Below are positions 10,486 through 21,058 of a stretch of 64,000 nucleotides of DNA, piece by piece. The notes under the pieces are model-generated. The model made no database searches and was not told the origin of the DNA. It saw nothing but the letters and a program-made list of their open reading frames with translations. Both the position numbers and the translations under genes were made by a program. Position 1 is the stretch's first letter; every line of letters begins with the position of its first letter. Origin of the DNA: Anastrepha obliqua (lineage: Eukaryota; Arthropoda; Insecta; Diptera; Tephritidae); NCBI RefSeq assembly GCF_027943255.1, contig NC_072893.1, forward strand, positions 9,300,001 to 9,364,000, given 5' to 3'.

Positions 10486-11640
10486 TACAGTGGTCTCTTG
10501 ACTGAGTGCTTGGACTTGTCCAACCCCCCCACAAATCTAATCTAATCTAATCTAATATTTTAGTTATATCATTTTAAACAACTTTTTTTATCCTGCAAAA
10601 AAAAATAAAAATTTCTAACTATCAATGTTAAATATTTCCCGTTCTCTCAGTGCACCAAATTTATTACAACAACCCTGAACCCGGTTTTAATGTCCCAAAG
10701 AAATAGTGTTTACTGTAACTAGAAAAGTATGCCTACGTCGACGTAGCATCGCAGTGTTTACATCAGTTTCCACTTTTTCCATGTCTTACCATTTCTTGTA
10801 TGCAGAAGTGTGTTAAGGTGTAAGTGTATTCATTTGCAAAATATAGTTGACTAAAAAACATTCAAAAGAGAGAGAGAGAGAGAGAGAGAGGAGGAGGAGA
10901 GAGATTGAAAGGACTATAGTCTATTTTGCACCATTTGGGCAACAAAAACCACCTACTTCTATTACTTTATCTGCATAGCCTGAAAATTTGCCACAACTTC
11001 CGTATCAGTTTGCAGCAATCAACAATTTTGGCAGGTTGCATGCAAATATGAGCCTAATGAACGAGGAATCTGCATAACACGACGGCAGATGCGGCATTGT
11101 TTGTCTCAAGTTCTCCTTTGTGTTTCGCTTTCCTTATTTATTGACACAAACTACCACAAATGGCAAATATTTGTATGAGCAAATATGAATCCGGGATGCC
11201 CGCTTAATTGAACATCCTGCTGCTATATTACATGACTGCATATTTCGACTCACAAAGCGGCATATTGGAAACTTTGCATTGCAACATATTTTTCAAATGC
11301 ATAACCCATCCACAATTACCAGTATATTTTGGCTGTGAGCTGCCTTTCCTGCATTCGAATCAACTGTAAAGTATTTCAAGCTCAATTTTCTTTTTTCTAA
11401 ATTCAAATTAGATACACAGTTTGAATGGTTCATTTATTTTGAACAAAAGCTCGGGTTCCCAGCTGCGCTCGTTTGGCTCCCCAGTTGTAATAAACACCGC
11501 GAATTTTTTTTTGAAATTCTGCAGATTCTGAATGTTCTTTGACTGCAAATTTGCCAAGCATACAAAGAAATATTTGCTTGGTGGGTTAACAAAGATGAAA
11601 GTTTAACTAATACTTACATGTAGATACATACATACATATA
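10486..11640. other. Intergenic stretch with simple repeats
   Basis: CTAAT repeats at about 10535-10556, a GA/GGA microsatellite at 10867-10904, and ACATACATATAT at about 11628-11640. No protein-like frame or known repeat was recognised elsewhere. Confidence 0.5.
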
Positions 11641-11642
11641 TA

Positions 11643-12050
11643 CTACATACGAAGTTCTGGTCTGGTGCTCAACTCTTGAGAATTTATCTTCGATCAAGCA
11701 CCTAAACAACATTCAAAGAGCAGCTAACCTTTGTATTAGCGGGGTTCTGTGACCAACACCAACATTAGCGTTAAATTTCATGTTGCATTTATTGCCGATT
11801 ATTGACTGGTTTTATAAATAATCAGCCGTTAAAGCGGCCCTAAGTTTCAAATAATCAATCTTCTATGCTTAAAACGAATAACAAGGGGCATTCGCGTATT
11901 CTCAGGCTGTTTGCCTTCATTCCGGTTATCACCGACTTTTGCGACTGGGTGGATTTACATCTTGACAGGCTTTATACAATCAAATTTCCATCTAGAGAGA
12001 ACTGGGAAAATGGTTTAGTATTTTATCAAAATGGAGTCAGTATCCTAATA
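11643..12050 (+). pseudogene. Non-LTR RT thumb fragment
   Basis: Forward frames read SSIKHLNNIQRAANLCISG, PTLALNFMLHLLP and, in the 11865 frame, GHSRILRLFAFIPVITDFC and YTIKFPSRENW. These are the RT thumb and linker that precede RNase H in RNase-H-bearing non-LTR elements. A stop lies at about 11750. The fragment ends exactly at a TA followed by the CAGGGTGAACG terminus of a maT element, which inserted into it. Confidence 0.7.
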
Positions 12051-12052
12051 TA

Positions 12053-12540
12053 CAGGGTGAACGATATGAAGTGTTACCAACTTCACACTGCTTCTATCTG
12101 TAAAACAGCTCATGACATCAACGTCGAAATTGTTCTAATGACAGTTCAATATATTGTTTATAAGCCATCAAAAGCATTTGCGTCTCAGTTTTGTTGAATT
12201 TTTTTTTCTGTGATGGAATTCAAACGCAATAGTGTGATTGCGTTATATTTGACTGGAAAATCACAACCAGCCATTGTTCGTGAGCTCAGTCACCTCAAAG
12301 TGACTGCGTTAGAGCCATGGACACGCAAACATTTCGGTCGTAGACCATGGACGTTCCAACAGGACTCGGCACCGTCTCATAAAGCTCGTGTGAACCGAGA
12401 ATGGTTAACAAATCATGTTCCACACTTCATTTCGTCCACACAATGGCTTTTGAATTCGCCAGACGCAAATCCGTCCATTCCATCTAGTCCATTTTGGAGA
12501 GCAAGATGAGGTCTAAAAAATATGCCAGTATGGATTCATT
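12053..12540 (+). mobile_element. maT-type (DD37D) transposon, internally deleted
   Basis: The left TIR starts CAGGGTGAACGATA at 12053 after a TA (12051-12052) and equals the TIR of the copy at 49070-50045. The transposase begins MMEFKRNSVIALYL at 12210 and keeps about 30 residues of HTH. It then jumps to LEPWTRKHFG, QQDSAPSHKARVN and SPDANP, the second catalytic D and its downstream block. A further frameshift leads to SILESKM. D1 and most of the HTH are gone. The 3' TIR is missing because the foldback repeat at 12540 abuts it. Confidence 0.75.
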
Positions 12541-13042
12541 AGTATTTTATTTTTCGATCTATTGTTAAAAAATGAAAATTATGTTTTTGGGCAGTTCGTT
12601 CAGGAAGTTTGTTCAAAAAGTTGTCAGCCTTTAGAAAAATGGTTTTCAAATGGACAATGGGCGCAGATATACCCGGTTCTACTGAACCTATTTTGATGAA
12701 ATAAAATTTAAATGACGTAAAATTGATGTCGTTATCGTGTGAACTACGATCATTTGGAAAAAGAATTTAAGTATTTTTTTCGAGCCTTTAAAGTCAAAAA
12801 ATAGGTTTTTATCTTTGAATGCCCGCCATTTTGTAACTTTTTTTTTAAAGATCGTAGTTCATACTCAACCTTTTCGCCTTTTTGATTTCAGACACATGTC
12901 AGTCCCGGGATTCGTATCGCCAGCGACAGAGTTGTTTTGGGAAGACCATTTTTTTAAGACTCACAACTTTTTACACAGACCTCGTGTGCCAAAAAAAAAA
13001 TTCTTATTTTTTAACAATGGATCAAAAAATAAAATATTCGAA
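12540..13042. repeat. Foldback repeat, arms about 100 bp or longer
   Basis: TAGTATTTTATTTTTCGATC at about 12540 is the inverse of the GATCAAAAAATAAAATATTC end at 13020-13040. TTGTTAAAAAATGAAAATT, a GTTCAAAAAGTTGT segment and GTGAACTACGATC also recur inverted, in the right order, toward a centre near 12790. Identity falls inward to roughly 70%. There is no coding potential. It truncates the maT copy on its left. Confidence 0.65.
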
Positions 13043-13127
13043 ACAAATTAACAAATATTTTTGTGTTTCCATTTTACAAGCTTTTAAAGAAACACCCAAA
13101 AAACACCATTTTAAATGAAGTGAAGGC

Positions 13128-13500
13128 CTTAACGATCAAGCGGGAGGCGGTGTCTATTCAGATACTATAGGCCTCAGCATATCTCATATTACCTGATTAT
13201 TACAGCGTATTCCAAGCTGAAGTCTGGCGATTAAAAAGGGTCTTTTAGCGCTATATAACGACACAGTTACAGTCTAAAATATCTATATATATTTCGATAG
13301 TCAGGCAGCTCTGAATTCGCTTCAAGCATTGCAACTCGCTTCAAAAACTGTGGTAGAGTGTAATGAACAATTAAGAATACCCGCTTTTTAAATATCCGTT
13401 ACATTGATGAACTGTAAGGCGGATGAGTTAGCTAGACTGGGCAGTACGCTCCAAATTACTCAAGAGAAAGCTGATGTACAAGACGAGGTCCAAAATAAAC
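13128..13500 (+). pseudogene. Non-LTR RNase H fragment
   Basis: The forward reading gives GGGVYSDTIGLSISY, SVFQAEVWRLKR, IYFDSQAALNSLQALQLASK and NCKADELARLGSTLQITQE, the ordered blocks of an I-group RNase H domain with the DSQ catalytic aspartate. Two stops and a small deletion before CKADELA make it a pseudogene. No RT is attached. A mariner begins about 160 bp downstream. Confidence 0.7.
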
Positions 13501-13662
13501 AAGACTGGAGTCATAAAGATGTTTTTGATGGTACTATCTTTTTAATGAGTTAGTGCGTTGGAAGTTACATCTCTAGCTGACTTCCACTGAAAGCTTGGTG
13601 ACATTCGGTTCAGCGAAGTTATTGCGTCTAAAGTGTCAGTATGTTTGTTTCATCGGTACAAA

Positions 13663-14700
13663 AATGAGTTTCGAACAAAACGCTAATATGAAATTTTGTT
13701 TTAAAATCGGTAAAACGTATACCGAGACATTTGAATTGATGAAAAAAGTTTATGACGATGATTGTCTATCTCGTGCCAGAGTTCATGAGTGGTTTACACG
13801 TTTCAGAGATGGTTGTGAGGACATAAATGACAATGAACATACGGGCCGCCCAAAATCTGTAATCATCGAAAACTCCATTGAAATTGTTCGCAAATTTATC
13901 AAAAATGAACTAAAATCATCATTGAAATTCATGGAATCGGAGTTGAATAAAACATCGATTTATAGCATTTTAACTGATCATTTGGGCTCACGAAAGGTCT
14001 GTGCACGTTTCATTCCGCACAAGTTAACTGAGGACCAAAAATTACTCAGAATTCAACATTCGAAAGACCTCTTTAAAGAGGCGAGAAAACTTCCGACGAG
14101 AACTTCCTTTACAAGATTGTAAATGGTGATGAAAAGTGGTGCTTCCAACATGAACCTGAAACTAAGCGTGAAAGTGCCGAATGGAAGGCCTCAGACGAGC
14201 CACCACCCAAAAAAATGTGTTTGGAGAAGTCAAAAATCAAGTCGATGCTGATTTGTTTTTACGATTACCAGGGCATTGTCCACAAGGAGTTTGGGCAAAG
14301 GGGCCAAATCGTTCATAACCAGTTTCTATCTTGGCGTTTGGAATCGCATCGTTTGTTGCATCGCATTCGTCGAATTCGCCCTGAATACCGCGAAGGAGGA
14401 AGCTGGCGCTTATTGCACGATAATGCATCGTCTCATCGATCCACCCATGTGACCGATTTTTTGACTAGAAAACGCATTCACTGACCATGTTCGACTGATA
14501 TGGTTTTGTGTGACTTCTGCTTATTCGGAAGATTGCATTTGGTCATGAAAGGAAATCGTTTTGCGTCCGTAGAGTCCATCCAAAAGGCTTGTACCGAGGG
14601 ACATTCCGGATTCCGGTCCGTGACCTGAAACACTCTTTTGAAAAGCTTTTAGATCGCTCAAAACAATATGTCAAGGCCAGAGGGAACTATTTTGAATAAA
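13663..14700 (+). pseudogene. Mariner transposase pseudogene (DD34D)
   Basis: The frame starts MSFEQNANMKFCFKIGKTYT at 13663 and carries the mariner HTH and WFTRFRDG, GRPKSV and KVCARFIPHKL blocks to about aa 145. A frameshift near 14090 leads to FLYKIVNGDEKWCFQHEP (first catalytic D), KKMCLEKSKIKSMLICFYD and RLLHDNASSHRS (second D). After another break comes MVLCDFCLFGRLH (third D). The coding remnant ends at a TAA near 14698, and the 3' end is split by a SINE. It is full-length in layout but has at least three disruptions. Confidence 0.8.
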
Positions 14701-14711
14701 TAAACTCGAAG

Positions 14712-15038
14712 CCAGCCGCCGTAGCCGAATGGGTTGGTGCGTGATTACCATTCCGAATTCACAGAGAGGTCGTTGGTTCGAATCTCGGTGAAAACACTAA
14801 AATTAAGAAAAACATTTTTCTAATAGCGGTTGCCCCTCGGCAGGCAATGGCAAACCTCCGAGTGTATTTCTGCCATGAAAAAGATCCTCACAAAAATATC
14901 TGCCGTTCGGAGTCAGCTTGAAACTGTAGGTCTCTCCATTTGTGGAACAACATCAAGACGTACACCACAAATAGGAGGAGGAGCTCGGCCTAACACCTAA
15001 CAGAAGTGTACGCGCCAATTATTTATTTTTTTTTATTT
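14712..15038 (+). mobile_element. Full-length tRNA-derived SINE with target-site duplication
   Basis: The head GCCGCCGTAGCCGAATGGGT contains an A-box-like TAGCCGAATGGG at 14722-14733, and GGTTCGAATCT at 14775-14785 is a good B box, so RNA polymerase III could transcribe it. The body follows, then the tail CGCGCCAATTATTTATTTTT. The 11-base string TAAACTCGAAG flanks it at 14701-14711 and 15039-15049, which shows LINE-mediated insertion into the mariner 3' end. Related copies lie at 2219-2266, 7080-7292, 41548-41800 and 55797-55925. Its partner LINE is not identified. Confidence 0.9.
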
Positions 15039-15059
15039 TAAACTCGAAGTTATCAGAAC

Positions 15060-16165
15060 AAACCTCCTGTCGTTTCAATTTTAGCTTAGTCTTGTTTATT
15101 TTGGACGTCACTTCCAGGGCCAATGTGCAATGTTGTTTGCGTCCTCTCTAAACGTGTGCCCGATCCACTTGTATTTCTTGCGCTTAATGTCGTTACCCAT
15201 GCCTTTTGGTTTCGTGATTTCCCATAGGTTTTGATTTGAAATCGTTCGTGGCCAGAAAACTCTCATTATTCTGCGTAGGCAGGGATTGATAAAACATTGT
15301 GCCTTGTGTACAATGGTTTTTGTTGTGTGCCACGTCTCGCTAGCGTAAAGGAGTACTCTTTTTACACAAGCGTTAGAAAATTTCAATTTTGTCGTTCGAT
15401 TAATTGTGGAGCAGTTCCATACTCTCGAAAGAGAAGCGTAGGCCTGCTTAGGTTGCACATTTTTAGTGCTAGAGCGCATAGTTTTCGATTTTTTGTGTAT
15501 TGATTTTTAGGCCAACTTTGTGGGAAACAGCTTAAATGATGTTTAACATACTTTGCATTTCGTTGTGGCTAGCGGGCAACAAAACTATGTTATCCGCATA
15601 AGCGAAACTTCCAAACTTTTAATTTAGTTTCCATTGTACCAGGTTTGGCGAAATCACAACATTCGAAGATCATATCGACAGTGACTATAAATAAAAGCGG
15701 AGAGAGAGCGCAGCCCTGCTTAACACCGGGAACTGTCTGAAAGCGCTGGTTCAGCTGTCTTGGGTGGCTCCGTTGTATGAGCTTTTTATTATGTTGGTAA
15801 GTTTTGGTAGAATACCGCGAGCTTCCAGTGCGGCCCATACCGCGTGTCTCCTAAGCACATCAAAGGCTTTACTATAGTCAATAAAACACATGCAAAATGT
15901 TACGTGATAATGCGCATTTTACTGATGTGAGCGATACAAGAATTATAACGATGAAAGTCGGCTTGATTTTTTTGCAATGGTGGCATCAGGTGCGTCTACA
16001 ACTCGGGAAAATATAACGAGATTAAGCATTTTAGTTACAGCTGGTAGGATCGACATTTGGCGCCAGTCTGAACATTTGTGAGATATTTACAATTATTGAT
16101 TCCTTCCACTCTTTTGGCAGGTTTTCTTCTACCCGAATTCGTTGAAACAACGGAAGACCAGAGTA
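15060..16165 (-). pseudogene. Non-LTR ORF2 fragment (RT to C-terminus), YADN variant
   Basis: Read on the reverse strand, RT blocks occur in order. CMCFIDYSKAFDVLRRHAVW (near 15895-15835, catalytic D in FIDYSKAFD) comes first, then VPGVKQGCALSPLLFIVTVD (15730-15670), then AYADNIVLLPASHNEMQ (near 15600-15550), where the usual YADD is YADN. The thumb and C-terminal part (LLYASETWHTTKTIVHKAQ, then KYKWIGHTFREDANNIA) end near 15108. This resembles the RTE/CR1-like elements with a WIGH-LR C-terminus. A fragment of the same sort is at 58420-58790. Stops and frameshifts are present. Confidence 0.75.
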
Positions 16166-16167
16166 TA

Positions 16168-16575
16168 CAGGGTCCGGCACTCGAAGTGTAACCAATTAAA
16201 AGAGCCATCAATTTAGTTTGGAAACTTATTTTTATTCAGTTCAAAGTAAAAAATGTGTGAAAATAATCAAAATTAAGAATCAATTTACTTTTGCTCGATA
16301 TGACCATCTTTTGCCTTGACTATGTCCTTGAGACGGCCCAGATACAAATCGAAAACTGCCCGAATGTGACTTGCAGGTATTTTGGCCCACTCGCAGACAA
16401 TGGCTTTTTAAGCGCCTCGAGACTGGTGAATCTTTTAGTTCGGACTCTGCTCTCCAAAATGGCTCTCCAAATGGCCCGAGCTTTGCGAGACGGTGTGAGT
16501 CCTATTGAAACGTCCATGGTCAGCCACCGAAATGTTTGTCTGCCCACGGCTTCAAAGTAATCTCCAGAATACTAA
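16168..16575 (-). mobile_element. maT-type transposon, 3' half only
   Basis: CAGGGTCCGGCACTCGAAGT at 16169 after a TA resembles the CAGGGTGAACG TIR of the other maT copies. Reverse frames give FEAVGRQTFRWLT, then EWAKIPASHIRAVF and RLKDIVKAKDGHIEQ, the C-terminal end of the maT transposase as in the copies at 49070 and 61935. D1, D2 and the N-terminal HTH are absent, and the right end has no recognisable TIR. Confidence 0.7.
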
Positions 16576-17529
16576 TATTCACTGCATGATTTTGAAAGTT
16601 TCAAAGATCGCATGGAATTTTGCGGAATTTCACATTAGCTTAAGTTATTTTAAGTTATATTAAAATACATTTTTTCTACTAATTTCTAAATTTTTTTGTT
16701 GCTTAATTTGCTATCTCATTTCGTTCGCTGACATCTTCGCGTAATTTATTTGAGTGTTGCATGCAACTGTGTTCAAAAATTAATCATGCAACTGTGTTCA
16801 AAATCAAATAAATAAAGTCCACACGTATTTGGCTCACTTAAAAGTATGCATGCCTGTGTGTGTAAGAGTTGGTTTGTATATGCTTTTGTACACACCCCTT
16901 CAGATATGAAACAAAGTACCGCGGCTAGTAATTCAACTGTTGCTCCCATATCTGCCACTATTCTCATTTGTGCCACTGTTGCTTGCGACATGATAATTTT
17001 AGAAGAATGTATGTAAACAAACGGGTTGCTGCAATGCTTTTGCTATCCTGGTGAGCATCGTTACTGCTCGCGAATCGTGACTGTCTGCAGTGGCACGCAG
17101 TTGGCATGCGAACGTTGCAAGAAAGTGCGCACAACAAGTGTTGCTGTAGGTGAATAAAAAGTTTACAGCGAGCTGCAGGATCTTCGCGGATACCAGTTAC
17201 GGTCTGCGGCGAGTTAGCACGTCATAAGTTAGTCCAGCTTTATTCCAAGGAAATTTCGCGAATCATCGTGATGTCATTTCTAGAATTGATAAGATTCAAA
17301 TAAAGTAAAAGAAAAGCTTATAAAAATTAAGTTGCATGCATTAGTTTTCAGTTTATGTAGATACCGAGAACGCAGATTCATTTTTAATGAACTTAGTACA
17401 GAAATTAGACTCCGGTAGTCTGAAAGGCTCCTCAACATATTCTGAAGAAATTAATATACATTTTTTTTAATTTTTTAATCGATTTTTTCATTCAAAATAT
17501 GTGACGATTTTATGGACGTGAAAATTGAA
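16576..17529. other. Unassigned region
   Basis: A direct repeat of CATGCAACTGTGTTCAAAA lies near 16760-16805. A GC-richer patch at about 17030-17250 has no frame or motif I recognise. Nothing else supportable. Confidence 0.4.
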
Positions 17530-18215
17530 ATTTGAAAAGGTCGAGCCAAGGAGCACCAGCAGATTTGGTGGCTCCTAAAACACTCAGGCTAAAAAGTTCA
17601 TTGTATTTAAAGCTCTGGAAAGGGGGTGGATAGTCAAGGAAAGAAGGAGAAAGGTATCAGAAAAAGAGATAGGAAAGAATAGAGACAGAGAAAGAGAGAA
17701 TTTTCCAGATTCTTTGGCAAATCTGTAAATATCCTCCAGTTTTAGAGTAGCCGTGCTCTAGCAAAGGCAGGACACTCAGAGAGAAAGTGCTCAGTGCTAT
17801 CCGCTTCCTCTAAGCATGACAGGCATACCGGGTCCTCGATGATTCCAATGGTGGTCATATGTTGACCCCATGGGTTGTGTCCTGTGATGATGCCGACCAT
17901 CAACCGAATGTCTTTCCTTCTAAGTTCTAGTAGAAAGTTTGACAGTTTTCTGTTCGGACTTGTCACAAAACACTTTGCAGTTCTGCAGCGTTCTAGACCG
18001 GACTATCGCTCTTAATATAGATTGCCTACATAATCGCTGATCCAATGCTTGATTCCTGCGGAACTGATTCCGATTATTGGCTCTGGCCTCTGTGGGGGCA
18101 CCGCTGATTCACGGTTGGCCAATTCGTCGGCAATTTCGTTTCTTTGAACACCGGAGTGTTCCGGAACCCATATAAATACAAGTCTGTTTTGTCTTGCGAC
18201 AGAATTAAGCTTCTT
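17530..18215 (-). pseudogene. Non-LTR ORF2 3' end (RNase H end, knuckle, 3' UTR)
   Basis: The reverse strand reads FIWVPEHSGVQRNEIADELA near 18165-18110 (the end of RNase H) and then NRKLSNFLLELRRKDIRLM, VGIITGHNPWGQHM and CLSCLEEADSTEHFLSECPA to about 17760. The coding end and 3' region, including GGAGCCACCAAAT-like sequence, match the forward copy at 57650-58412 closely, so both belong to one family. Breaks near 18000 (after ERCRTAKCFVT) are small, but the RT is absent. Confidence 0.75.
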
Positions 18216-18479
18216 TTATGGACTTACTTTTACTTCTAATCTACCAGGAACATTTTGCATCGGCTTAAGACAGCTGAGTTTTCTAAATGAAAAATTTGTT
18301 CAAATGCAATTTAGGGGCTCCTAGTGAGTTCAGCTTTAGTTCGGTCCAAGCGACTGATATAAATGACTGACTCTGAGTTTGCTAGACCAATAAATTGAGA
18401 TATACATATAAGTATGTAACAAACCTTGCCAGCCAAATTTGCTCAATTTCTGCCGCATCCTCAAAGCTCTGGGCGCTAA

Positions 18480-19585
18480 GTTGGGATACCTTACAGGGGG
18501 AGGGGAAGGGAAAAGAAGAAGGAAAGGAACAGAGCAGGATTAGAGGATGAGAACCCAGAGTGGCGATTTACGTTCGCATTAACCGTTTCAAACTACTGAT
18601 GAATTTCACCACACGTGTAAGATTAAAACCCGAAATATGCACTGGTGTAGCAAAAAAGTGAGAGCCCAGATGTCTAAGTCTTTACCCGACAAGAGCAGTG
18701 AAGCTGAGAAGAAGGGGCTGAGATGATTCCACCTCGTCTTTCAGACAGCTTCTTTAGAAAATACTTGAAGCAATCCCAAGCCTCACCGCATGCACATCTA
18801 ACGGAAAATGTCCGGTAAGGATGTCTACCAAATTCAAGAGCTGTAGCTTTCTAAACCTTAGAAGTTTCCTCGAGCTTCCCCGATCTACCCGGGGGCTGAA
18901 GGATCTCGCGACTTTGCAAGTTTTCGCACTAGCCCAGCGCTCGCTGAGTTCGCGCGAAATCAATCTTTCAAGTAGCAGATTGCAGGGAACTCCAATCCTC
19001 TGATTTTGCGTTGAAACCATCTCCTGGGTCTCCCGCTTGGCCAGCTCATCAGCCCAGCAGTTTCCCTTATGCCGCTGTGACCGGGAACCCACATGAGCCT
19101 AATATTGAAGTATTCGAATGCATACGAGAGGGCATTCCCCGACTAATTTCGAACGCATAAACAACGAACCCAAGGCCCTAATTACAGTTTGGTTGTTGGA
19201 GTAGATATTTGCATCCTTTGCAGTAATTACAGAAGCAAGCAACTGATCCACTGCTTTCCTAATTGCGGTGGACGTAACTTGGAAAACACTACAGTGGACC
19301 GGAAGCTTAAAATTGGGCTTGATGGGGAGCTCCTCGCCAAATATTCCCCCACCAATTCTTCACCGCGCCCACTCTTCCCTTGAGGGAATATGAGTGGAAA
19401 AAGTTCCGCTCGGACCTAGCGTGGGTGTGCAATGATTCCGGAGTGCTAGAGCAGGAGTGTTCCGAAGCGCTCCACTGATTCTAATGTGGTCAGACTTTTG
19501 GATCTTCTCCAGCTTTTTAACGGATGCCATCCTTTATGCGAGTTCCACCCGACAAGGACTCCGTACAGCATTTTATTTTGTCAAA
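18480..19585 (-). pseudogene. Non-LTR ORF2 3' part (thumb, RNase H, knuckle)
   Basis: Reverse frames read MLYGVLVGWNSHKG and KLEKIQKSDHIRISGALRNT (RT thumb, 19585-19450), then GIFGEELPIKPNFKLP and CSVFQVTSTAIRKAVDQLL (RNase H start, 19350-19230). IYSNNQTVIRALGSLF has NN in place of the usual DSQ catalytic aspartate. GNCWADELAKRE at 19060-19030 and VDILTGHFPLDVHAVRLGI follow to 18754. The C-terminal part is frameshifted and the 3' region runs to about 18480. It is distinct in sequence from the neighbouring 17530-18215 family. Confidence 0.75.
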
Positions 19586-19689
19586 TTAATTTCATACAGG
19601 CGTCGGTCACACCATATCTAAATCTCATAAATTTCGAAGTTTCCAAAATTCGAAAAACTCCTATAAAATTTATAATAAAAAAGAAACAA

Positions 19690-20110
19690 AGAAGGCAGTT
19701 GCACAATCGTAAGCTGGTACCACAGCATTTCGCAGCATCTCGCAGCCGAAATTAATGATGAAGGAGTCTTGAAAATTGTAAAATTTAAGCACAAAGGCAC
19801 CATGGAAATACAAACTACCAAATTTATTAGAGACAGACGGCAGAAATACTTCAATGAATTGCTCAATGAAGAATAGCCAAGTAAAGAAATTTAAAAATTA
19901 CCGTACTTCGAGGGCCCTATCCCGCAAATAACAGCCGAAAAGGTAGATCAAGCGCTATCTAGAATCGCAAATGATAAAGCATCAGGGCCGGACAACATAT
20001 CAGCTGAGGTATGGAAACGTTTGGGTCAAACGGGTATCAGCTTTCTAAAAGCGGGAACACACCAAACAGCTTGCGCCAGAGCTACATCCTACATTGTGTT
20101 CATTGACTTA
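19690..20110 (+). pseudogene. Non-LTR RT N-terminal fragment (RTE/CR1-like)
   Basis: The forward reading gives FIRDRRQKYFNELLNEE, a stop, then GPIPQITAEKVDQALSRIAN and DKASGPDNISAEVWKRLG. This is the linker between endonuclease and RT plus RT block 0-1 of an RTE/CR1-like element. The frame then degenerates near 20060. It is truncated on both sides, and another family starts about 100 bp downstream. Confidence 0.7.
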
Positions 20111-20214
20111 TTCAGAGTGGCGCTCACCTCTAATATCGAGACTTTCAAAAGTAATAACATTAAATAATTTCGCTGCTGGTGACGTAGGCGCAGCATTATG
20201 ACCATAGTTTACCA

Positions 20215-21058
20215 AACGTTTTAGTCTGTTTAAAGGAGATTAGCCTCTGGGGGCAATCTCTCAAGGGGCATGATAGCATTTGCGGGCAATTAACACCGTA
20301 TTTCTCCGAACTTCGAACAGATCTCTCTATCCGCAAACTAGAGTTTGATGGTTGTGCCGAATAGGCAGGATTGAATCGAGGGGAAAATCTGCACCGAAGC
20401 TTGCACCTCTGTCTTCACTGACGGTTCCAAAATGGAGTCGGGAGTCGGAGCAGGGGGTTTCTGTAAATCAGCCAATTTATCTATCTCCTTTAAACTGACG
20501 AACGTGAGAGCGAGGGAGATATTAACATTTTCTCCTATAGTCAAGCCGTTATTAAGGCTTTGACGACGCCATGATGCAGAAAATATTCTCTTGCCGTTTT
20601 CTTCATGTGCTATTTCGATAACCCTCTGGCCCCAGTACTATAGACGGAGGACCTTGAAAGTCCTGGGAACCCCACGTTATGCGATTTCCAAACTCGTAGC
20701 TGTGCTTTCCGGTCACTAGACGATCGGCACACCCGCGGAATAGCTAGGGTTACCATTTAACCCCCATTGTAGAAGCTGTGGGATCTTTCAGAGAAGGAAA
20801 CTGTAGAGCATTTTATCTGTAAGTGTCCGGGTTTGGCAGCTAGACGATTAAGGTCACTGGGTGCTTCTTTCTTCGACAGCCTGGGGCAGTGCCACAACCT
20901 AAATCCAATCAATCTCCTCTATTTTATCAACAGCTCGCTCTGCCTGGCTGTAGATATCTTTCTGTTGGAGGTCTCATAATGACATCAAAACGGCGCTTTA
21001 GTGCTACTTGAGGAGTGCCAGACTAGCACTTCAACCATTTCACCTACCTACCTACCTA
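20215..21058 (+). pseudogene. Non-LTR 3' end (RNase H remnant, knuckle) with CCTA tail
   Basis: The forward reading gives DWIEGKICTEACTSVFTDGS at about 20370-20430 (RNase H catalytic D in FTDGS), then KMESGVGAGG. An internal deletion removes the middle of RNase H. The C-terminal CRSCG, REETVEHFICKCPGLAARRL and INLLYFINSSL follow, with a stop. The element ends TTTCACCTACCTACCTACCT at 21040-21057. The copies at 27843-29650 and 42302-43215 (reverse) share the same 3' end and internal sequence. Confidence 0.75.

Noticed and set aside
14715..14790. Possible functional tRNA gene
   Set aside because: A and B boxes are present, but the head is fused to a SINE body and tail with target duplications and lacks a credible cloverleaf 3' half.
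16320..16560. Forward 89-codon frame as a gene
   Set aside because: It is the opposite strand of the maT transposase C-terminus; its antisense reading matches the other maT copies.
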